The notes under the pieces were generated by a model that was not told the DNA's origin, searched no databases, and saw only the letters and a list, made by a program, of their open reading frames with translations. Shown in pieces: positions 21,174 through 28,511 of a stretch of 28,511 nucleotides of DNA (the stretch's first letter is position 1; the number at the start of each line of letters is the position of its first letter). The translations under genes and the position numbers were made by a program. Origin of the DNA: Parachlorella kessleri (lineage: Eukaryota; Chlorophyta; Trebouxiophyceae; Chlorellales; Chlorellaceae). The DNA is taken from positions 1 through 28,511 of the forward strand of contig BBXU01001631.1 of assembly GCA_001598975.1 (NCBI GenBank), read 5' to 3'.

Positions 21174-21763
21174 CGAGACAGGAAAGCTGCGCGAGTGCCT
21201 CTAGACCCTGTCATGAACGACTGTCCAGGCTGAAGATCTTGGATTAAGGTAGATGGGGAACAAGCCGAACGTAACGCGGCTCTCTAAATCACAGCTGGAC
21301 ACTGTCTAAGCCCAAACAGGTCAACGGACGTAATGAAAACAACCTTGCCGGCCCAAGCAATGCACCAGGAAGGCAAGCAGAGGACCTAAGCCCTGAGCGC
21401 GCCAGGGGAAAGGGCGCCTGCCCACATGGCAGGGAAGATAACTGGCAGCACGGATATCCAGGTTCCTGCCCGTGGCACAGGACATCTTGTTATAATATAC
21501 ACATTAACACGTGCAGAACTTCTCCGCCAGTGAGATACTTCATGTCATGCAAAGGTGTCCAGGCTGCCAAAGGTATCATAGCTGGCCAGCGCAAGCCCGT
21601 GGCCCCGTCCTCTCAAGTGGCACACATATAGTTTCTAGCAGAGAAAACACGTTCGCTTTGGCATTGGTTGATCTGTCCACGGTGAAGTTGAGCGAAGGCA
21701 CTCCCGACAAGGGAAGTGTACAGAAACCAAATAGCTTCAATCAGTGCTCCTCAGTGCACAGCA
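21174..21763. other. Intergenic region between tandem minus-strand genes
   Basis: It carries the 3' UTR of the ODA1-like gene and the promoter/5' UTR of the membrane-protein gene. A plus-strand open frame at 21511-21813 overlaps the last ODA1 exon on the other strand and shows no motif. Nothing else is recognised. Confidence 0.45.
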
Positions 21764-24700
21764 TCACCTCCTCCCAGTTGGTGCCCCTGCTGCAGTGGGC
21801 CTCACAGCCCTGATTTTCACTGCGACTTCTGTCTTTCTAGCCACTGTTTTGTGTACGCGAGCCTCCAAGGTGGCGCGGTCGAGCGGTTTGTCATCATCAG
21901 TCTCATGGTCGCTTTCTGCATTGTCGTATCACAAATCGTGCTCTCTCTTGTCATTGGTTGTTATCAACAACAGGCGGCTGGTTGCAGCATTGCGGCGTCA
22001 CAGCAGTGGACCTTTACCGCTCAACAGCCGAGCTTCTGTTGCAATGACAACCCTCTAGCAACTGCTAACTGGTATCAAGTCCCACCAGCCAAACCTACCT
22101 GCAGCGCCCCTCTGCAGCATGCTGCCACCCTTGCCTTCAGCATCTGGCCCGCTGACGGTGGATGGTGGCTCAATCATGTACTCCACCGAACCAGCTGCAG
22201 CGTGGCGGTGCGTCATCACAGCAGTGGCCCGCTCGGCGGCCGCATCAGCATCCTCAGTTGACAGCACAAAATATTTCTGCGGGCACAGGCGGCAGGAATT
22301 GCTGTTATCGTATACTCTGCACACCACCTTGCACCTCAGGGAGGGGCAGCGTTTTCCATAAAACAAGTTCACACAGCTGCCAGCAAGTTGGTTGGATAGC
22401 AGACCTGCAGAATCTCGTTGGTGCGCTGTTCGATGATCCCTAGGTACTGCATGAGGTTCTTCTCAGTCACGCCCTCCTCCCCAAGCAGCTCCATCACCGC
22501 CGGTGTATTGCAACTGCATGTCAGCAGGCAGTGTGCAGCTGGCTTCTTAGTGTCTTGATGCAGTCCCCATAGAGTCTGCATCATGGATGATTTCACAACA
22601 GCACTCTGCAACCTGCTGTCCACCATCCAGAAGGGCTATCACCATGGACGTTTGAATCTGCACAATGGCCAATTTCCAGATCCATGCGTAACCATGCGTC
22701 AGGTGAAGCTGCACTAACGCTTGCCCGGGACTAGCCTGCCTAGGAAAACATGGCTCACCCAATGCGGTTGAACATCTCCCACACAGCCGCCCTCAGTGCA
22801 TTGACGCTCAGCACAGCCTGGCTATGCTTCTCCTCATAGGCTTCTGCCTTGGCTTCAGTTTTGGCCAGGGTGGCATCTAACTCCTACGCAGTGGATTATC
22901 TCATGGGCTGCTAATGGACCCGCAGGGACGTTGCTGCATCACAAACTGGGATTGAAGTCTAGGCAACCCTTCTGCATACATGTGAACCTACTGGTATGCC
23001 TTGTCATCAGAGAACGATACCACCTCCCTGGCAGCAAAGGCTGGATGAATAACCGCAAAAGCGCGCCGCCTCACCCACCTTGAGCAGCTTGTTGCGTTCG
23101 TCATTCTCCTTCAAAGCGGCCTCATCGCGATACTTGTCCAGCTCACGCCTGCGGGGAAGAACAATACTACAGCTGCGCTTGCTCAGCAGGAGTGTTGTGC
23201 TATGGGCACTGGCACAGCCAGCAAAGCAGAAGACATCCATGGGCTAGCTGTCTTCTTCTTCATCGGTCTTTCCACCCGGGATCCCACTCCAGTACCTGCC
23301 ACCTCCCTGCCCTCTGCAAGCTTGCAGCACGACAATCCATATGCTTACCTGACGCCCGCAATCTGCTCCTCTAATTTCTCAATCTCCCCATTCAGCTCAT
23401 TTACATAGTTGAACAGGCTGAAGTTGGCCTCCTCCGCCGCCACCAGCAGCTCCACCACCTCCTCCACAGTGGAGGTCCCGGTTGCCGCCTTGACCTTCTC
23501 AAAGGCCTGCTGGTACTGCTTGACCTTATCGACGGGTGTTAGCGGCTGCTCAACTGGCTGCTGCTGCTCTGCTGCGCGCTGCTGCATAGGCGCCCGTACA
23601 GAGGACCTGTGCAGGGATACTGCTGCCTATTGAGAGCTATTTTTACTTGTAGGACAACTGATATAAGTGACAGAAGTCAGAGACGGCGCCTACTTTGACG
23701 ATCTTTGATGATACCCTAAGCATTGTCAGGGTGGGGCTATGCTGCAAGCTATTACTATACTGATAGACACCATCAGCAACCCTGCATGTCACACCTTCCT
23801 CGTTCCGAAAGTCTAACACATGACCCACCTACGCTTGGGGATGGTGAACTCCTGCTTGAAGAGGGCCAGCATCTCCTTCTCGCGCCGCTCCAAGTCTCGC
23901 TGTCGCTGTTCCTCCTGATTATACGAAACAAGCAACAAAGCCCCACGGTGTCAACTCCATCATACCATATTTAACACATCGCCGGGTTACTAGGTGGCTA
24001 TCGATCATATTCCCCCACTCCTGATCAACCACTTCTTCATCCATTCAACCCACCTATAACACCCTAATAATATTTTCACCCACTCCCAAGCCCAAAGCAC
24101 TGCGAACCGGAGCAGAAATTTGTGAGCATCTCACCCTTTGTTTCCTGTCCTGCTCAATCAGCTCTGTCAGTTTGTGCCACTCGGCCTCATAATTGGCCAC
24201 ATCCTTCTCAGCCTGACCCTTAACCTGCTGCTGCAGGATCACTGCCTGCAGGACATAACATACTTGCCGATGAGACATTATAGGGAGGCCACAGCAAATG
24301 GGCAAGAATACGCCGCAGTTGGAATCCTGACAGCATGTGAACAAGATAAATTGCTGCTGCACGCAACCAACGAGTGGCATTATTCTGTACCTTTTCCCGA
24401 GCCTCATGTGACTCTGCAATGATTGCAATGATGTCCCTCATCTCTTGCTTCTTGCGTGCCAGAGTCTTCTGCAGCTTCTTGTGGATGTCTTCGAACAGCA
24501 TGCGCTCCCGCCTAAGGCTGTCAATGCGACTGCAGCATAGCAGGAACCGCCGAAGGCTGTCAATGCGACTGCAGTATAGCAGGAGTGCAATGCTGCCCTG
24601 TGACAACATGGGACAGAAACAACACAACATGGGACAGGGAGTTGGATGGACATAAGGCCACCCGAAGCAGCGCATAACACAATACTGTCCTTCATAACCT

Positions 24701-25713
24701 GCAACGATCTGCATTCGGTACAATCCTTGGCATCCGGCCTGTCATGGTCAGCCTAGTTAGCCTATTACCATGCTATGTAGCAGCGGACCCAAGGAACTTA
24801 CTCCCTCAGCTCCCTGTTGCGAGTAAGAGATTCATTGTACCGCACGTTGCACTGCTGCAGGCGGTCTTCCAATATACGAATTTTGCGCTGGACCTGCACC
24901 CAGCACGGGTTGCAACAGGCTTGCTCAGGCAAGCAGGGCCGTATCATGCAAACCCTAGCTGTACATTCCACTACCGCTGCTAGCTGGGGCATGTGGTTTT
25001 CTTATCGACCTCTTCCGCTGCTACTTTGGGTGTCTATAGTCTTGCTGTCATCCTCTGACATGTCATACACTGCCTGATTTTCTGCTATGTAGCTGACAGG
25101 TCACCTTCAGCGTTTGGTGCGCAGCGTTGTTGACGCCGCCCATCTGGGCACGCAGCTGCGCAACGCGGGTCTGAAGCTTGTGTATCTGGTGCTCCAGCTC
25201 AGCCTTCAGGCGCTGTTGTTCTGTGATCTGCAATATATCAGTGAGAGCAGCACTTTTACAACGACAAACTATTCTCCTAGCTGGCAGCTTATTGCTGCTC
25301 ACTACTTTTGTCCTGCAAGTGTGTTGTTGCTGCTGCTCTGGATTGCTGGCTTTTGGGCGGCAGGGAAAGCACCTTCTTGGTGAGACCATCGGCCTGCTCC
25401 TCCAGGAGAGCTATCAGCGCTGCTGCTGATTGCGAGGTGGGGTTGACGCTGAACTTGTTTTCCAGCATCAACTCCTCCTTCAACTTCAGGTTGTCAAAAG
25501 CAATGGCATCGATGGCTGCCCTGCAAGTACAGAGAGCTTTCCCACCTTCCGCACCCCCGCAATCGTTGGCCCCATCGTGTCTAAGCCATCTGTAGTGAAC
25601 CTTCACTTTTTCACTGTGTCTGTTCTGAGGCTTTAACGGTGATGCAAGAGTGGTGGCACGAACCTCTGTTTGCGCAGCTCCTGGGCGCTCCCTACCACTT
25701 CCTTCAGCGGCAT
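21764..25713 (-). CDS. ODA1: Outer dynein arm docking complex subunit, DC2/ODA1 type (CCDC114/ODAD1 family)
   Basis: Thirteen exons join in phase: 25713-25664, 25520-25373, 25227-25105, 24893-24802, 24529-24391, 24245-24135, 23914-23829, 23606-23349, 23148-23079, 22883-22759, 22513-22405, 22276-22099, 21915-21764, giving 546 residues, close to Chlamydomonas DC2. DC2 is a coiled-coil subunit of the complex that fixes outer dynein arms to flagellar doublet microtubules. Family blocks are RAAIDAIAFDNLKLKEEL, RKIRILEDRLQQCNVRYNES, RRERMLFEDIHKKLQKTLARK, YEAEWHKLTELIEQDRK, AAEEANFSLFNYVNELNGEI and IGCNTPAVMELLGEEG with MQYLGIIEQRTNEIL. Most of the chain is heptad-like and charged. The tail after about 440 is loosely conserved and highly charged. 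Exon 5 has a second, duplicated acceptor (exon start 24568) that would insert 13 residues. Several donors are weak (GTTCGT, GTCTGC). Identity is firm; DC2 versus the close paralogue CCDC63-type is indistinguishable by eye. Confidence 0.92.
24514..24584. repeat. Tandem duplication of the exon 5 splice acceptor in the ODA1 gene
   Basis: A 32-base unit (plus strand AAGGCTGTCAATGCGACTGC ... ATAGCAGGA) occurs at 24514-24545 and again at 24553-24584 with a single mismatch, offset by 39 bases. Each copy contains polypyrimidine, acceptor CTGCAG and the first exon codons on the minus strand. A further ACAACATGGGACAG pair lies close by around 24603-24640. Confidence 0.9.
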
Positions 25714-26125
25714 CGTGGTGGTTTCTAAAGTACACTGAGGCGAGGGTTGCTTCACCTAGAAAAGGACCGCCAGGCGACTGGCCAAAGCTGTCTGGCAGGG
25801 CTTCAAGGCCGCATAGTATAGAAAAGCTGAACTAATATAACAAGCTTATGCTACAAGAGAAGCCGCGGATAATAACATTTACATGTACAGGCCTGGGTGA
25901 CCCCCAAGGCGCGGTTGGCGCGCGAATTCTCCACAGACACCCAATGGGCCATGACCATCACAAATCTGCCCCAGCTAGGAGACCGCCCTTTAACAACGGC
26001 GTGGTTTGCCTGCCTGATCGGAAGCGTTGTTGACAAGTCGCTATCTTGGCCAGGAAGCTCTGATCCCTTGCGCTGGCCTGCATGGTTATTATGTACCTGC
26101 AACAGCACAGACTCAGTAACATATC
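25714..26125. other. Upstream region of the ODA1-like gene
   Basis: It contains the promoter and 5' UTR of the ODA1 gene (minus strand). Open frames on both strands beginning near 25850-25900 give unlike proteins with no recognisable domain. No regulatory motif was recognised. Confidence 0.35.
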
Positions 26126-27247
26126 TTGAGATCTCATCCCCGAAATTCAACAACTCCTGCAGGAAGTGGCCTGAGGTGCAAGACCCTCCCTGGCGTGGTA
26201 CAGCAGCAGCGTGCCACTCCAGGTGGCCTCGTTGTTGTTGCCATGCATGGCAGAGCACTTGTGCCGGCTGTCTGGGGCACAAGTACGGATGCAGCAGACA
26301 GCACAGTTGAGGAGACTGCCGCGGCTTCACGGGCCAAGGATGAGGGGATGGCTCCTTCCTGGTAACCCGCTCTAATCACAACGCCACCATCAGGATGCAA
26401 CACTGGAGCCACATGGGGGTCAGGAGCTGTGGTGCGTCGTGTCTCTCAGTCGTGTCCCTGGCCTGGTTGCCTCTTTCTCCCAACCCTGGCAGCCACCTTC
26501 ATATCGCCTCAGGGCTCAGCCCAACCCAGTCCTGGTTCAGCATCAGCCCCAGCAGACCGCACCGAGCCGTGCAACGCCCTCCTCGCTCTCAGTCAGCAGT
26601 GTAAGACGCTCCACCAAGACCTGGCCGACCACCACACTGAGGTTCTGGGCTTTGAGCTACAGAACTCGCCGGACGCCTGGTGCCAGGAGCTGGACACTGA
26701 TAGTGCCAGCAAGCAGTAGGAGCTTGCAGCTATGCAGCAAGGCATCAACAGCACCACGGACTGCATAGCTCAGCTCGAGCACGGTCAATGCTCATGGTCG
26801 ATGCTCGAGAAACGCTTGACCAAGCTCGTTACCCTGCACTGGAGCGCGGTGACCACCATAAGGCTGTTCATGGTATAATGGTGCTGCCCTGGAAGCAGCT
26901 AGGGAAAACACAAGGGAAGAAGTGGTCGGAGGACGCCAGGGTGGGGGAGTATAGCTAGGGATGGGCACCTCAACAAGATGCTCCGCAGCTCGTACCACAA
27001 CGCTGCAGGTGATGCTGGCGCTGTGGCGCAGAGTGGGTTCCCAAGCAGACAACAACTTGCTCCCTTGGCCAACAAGCACCCTCCGTCACCCGGGTTGCTG
27101 ATAGCACACTCAGGTATTATGAAGCTCCTTTATGTCGATGTCACACAAACAGAAGACGTCCTTCCCCCACGCGAAGCAGTGGTGCTTGAGGGTCCGCTTC
27201 GCGATCTGCAAGAAACCCCTGGGACAAGGGGTCCCCTCCCAATATGA
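26126..27247 (+). pseudogene. Possible decayed protein-coding gene
   Basis: One forward frame is open over about 370 codons except for stops ending at 26365, at TAG 26717-26719, TAA 26876-26878 and TAG 26900-26902, and a final TGA at 27245-27247. The pieces look protein-like: GGLVVVAMHGRALVPAVWG, then LALSQQCKTLHQDLADHHTE, QELDTDSASKQ, stop, ELAAMQQGINSTTDCIAQLE and MLEKRLTKLV, later MKLLYVDVTQTEDVLPP. The middle resembles a helical, coiled-coil-like region. An intron from GTATAA at 26873 to an acceptor near 26985-27007 could remove two of the stops, so a live gene with introns is not excluded. No family is recognised. The V-ATPase promoter must overlap its end. Confidence 0.25.
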
Positions 27248-27408
27248 GCTTAGCAACTGTGCTCGCTGTGGGTTGTCGATCTGTTCACTTCCCAGCCGAC
27301 TGGAAGCCTTATTTGGCCTGGAGCTTGGGGTGACTGGGTAGGGCTGGCGAGCTCGCTCTGGGCAAAGCGTAGACCTGTGATCAACCCCGTACAGGGCTGC
27401 TATTTACC

Positions 27409-28492
27409 ATGGGGCGCGACGTGGAGACGCCTGAGAAGGAACTTGGGTGAGCATGGTCTCAGGCCCTATGGATTCCCAAGATGCCCATGCGCCTGCTCCA
27501 GTGCCTAGCCCGAAGCGCTGACAGGTCCCTGCGACTGATCTGGTCCTCACCTGCCCTGCACGCAGCTACATTCGCAAGGTGTCTGGGCCTGTGGTGGTGG
27601 CCGGCAACATGGGTGGGTCTGCCATGTATGAGCTGGTGCGCGTGGGTACAGACAAGCTCATTGGCGAAATCATCAGGCTGGAGGGAGACACTGCCACCAT
27701 CCAGGTCAGCTGAGTGCTGCGCCAAGGCTGAGCACTGGGCTGTGTAGAGGTGAACACCGCCACAGCCCAGCGAGCGGCTTTTCTGGCGCTGGGCTGCTGC
27801 TTCGCTTGCGGCTGCGAGTCTGTAGTGGTGCTGGTATATCTGCAGCGATAGATGGCTGCTTGTCCCCACGCTCACAGCCGTTTGGATGCGTTGGCACTTG
27901 GCCTCCTTGCTGGTCTTCTGTGGAAAGCTGCGGGTGATAGCGTGGGCTCCTACACCCTGTTCAACGTTGGAGCACCTATTTGTTTTACCCGAAGTAGGTC
28001 TACGAGGATACCTCTGGCTTGACAGTTGGCGACCATGTGGTCAGGAGCGGCAAGGTGGGTAACGTCTCCCGTGGTTGCGGCCCGGGGGGGGGGGGGTAGG
28101 GGAGGGGATCCAGTTAAGCCGTTGCAAAGTGCAGTCCTTCGGTACTTCGGTGTAGCTTGTTACACTGCTGCAAGGATGGGCCGTCCATCCTTGTCCAAGC
28201 ATGGTTTCGGATGGTGTTATTGATGCGGGGCTGTATGACACCACTTTGTCATTGTTGTTGCATCCTCTGCACCTACTACAATGCCCTCATGGGACTTGTT
28301 TGGGCGTTACCTCTTGTGCAGCCCCTGTCTGTGGAGCTGGGCCCGGGCATCATGGGCACCATCTTTGACGGCATCCAGCGGCCGCTCAAGCACATTGCGG
28401 AGAGCAGCGGCAGCTGCTTCATCCCGCGCGGCGTGGACGTGCCGGCGCTCGACCGCAGCCACATGTGGGAGTTCCAGCCCACCAAGTTCAAG
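27409..28492 (+). CDS. V-type H+-ATPase catalytic subunit A, N-terminal part (gene cut by window end)
   Basis: Four exons join in phase: 27409-27446, 27566-27704, 27998-28054, 28322-28492, giving the first 135 residues of a subunit usually about 600-620 long. Subunit A hydrolyses ATP in the V1 head to pump protons into vacuoles and endomembranes. Visible family blocks are [75 protein letters not shown] and the start of the non-homologous insert [13 protein letters not shown] with [10 protein letters not shown]. The catalytic P-loop lies beyond the window. The short first exon ([13 protein letters not shown]) has a start in ACC ATG G context. The last exon ends AAG|GTGCGC directly before a run of G. 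Confidence 0.95.
28084..28096. repeat. Run of 13 G in a V-ATPase intron
   Basis: Thirteen consecutive G lie about 30 bases after the exon 3 donor, followed by TAGGGGAGGGG. The run could form a G-quadruplex on the plus strand. Confidence 0.9.
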
Positions 28493-28498
28493 GTGCGC

Positions 28499-28511
28499 GG
28501 GGGGGGGGGGG
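28499..28511. repeat. Run of at least 13 G at the window end
   Basis: The window stops inside a G run seven bases into a V-ATPase intron. It is a likely place for an assembly break or miscount. Confidence 0.8.

Noticed and set aside
25851..26330. Minus-strand frame of 159 codons upstream of ODA1
   Set aside because: It does not join to ODA1 exon 1, shows no domain, and overlaps forward frames of equal quality.
1..28511. tRNA, rRNA, CRISPR arrays, insertion sequences, bacterial operons
   Set aside because: None was seen. The short repeats are tandem duplications at introns, not spaced arrays, and no transposase or long terminal repeat is recognisable.

Overview
The window reads as nuclear DNA from a green alga (chlorophyte). 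The genes are densely intron-split, with short exons, GT-AG introns and mostly TGCAG acceptors, and GC is moderate to high. The proteins are a plant/algal mix: a DUF3067 protein with a plastid-type leader, an AP2-domain regulator, a plant-type epsin, a vacuolar H+-ATPase A subunit and an outer-dynein-arm docking protein. The docking protein points to a lineage that makes, or recently made, motile flagella. Species cannot be named from sequence alone. All exon joins were worked out by hand from splice sites, reading phase and family alignment; no transcript or database evidence was available.

Layout. 1-426 (+): 3' end of a small membrane protein. 1659-3095 (-): acyl-protein thioesterase/carboxylesterase, 5 exons, complete catalytic triad. 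4289-5832 (-): DUF3067 protein, 5 exons. 7412-14154 (-): a 15-exon, 811-residue AP2-domain regulator with an acidic N-terminus, a His/Gln-rich middle and the AP2 domain at its C-terminal end. 14744-17620 (+): ENTH-domain epsin, 10 exons, divergent from the AP2 gene. 18535-21173 (-): uncharacterised four-helix membrane protein with a long low-complexity tail. 21764-25713 (-): ODA1/DC2-like outer dynein arm docking subunit, 13 exons, 546 residues. 26126-27247: a decayed open frame. 27409-28492 (+): first four exons of V-ATPase subunit A, cut by the window end inside a G run.

The genes are ordinary housekeeping and regulatory loci with no sign of an operon-like system; neighbours share cell-biology themes (vesicle coat, vacuolar pump, flagellum) but no evident pathway. 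The most unusual signal is structural. Diverged tandem duplications sit on exon-intron junctions in several introns: three in the AP2 gene and one in ODA1. In the AP2 gene one intron appears to have been created by such a duplication, and in ODA1 a duplicated 3' splice site gives two in-frame acceptors 39 bases apart. A 120-base in-frame exitron-like segment in the epsin gene carries its only clathrin-box-like motif.
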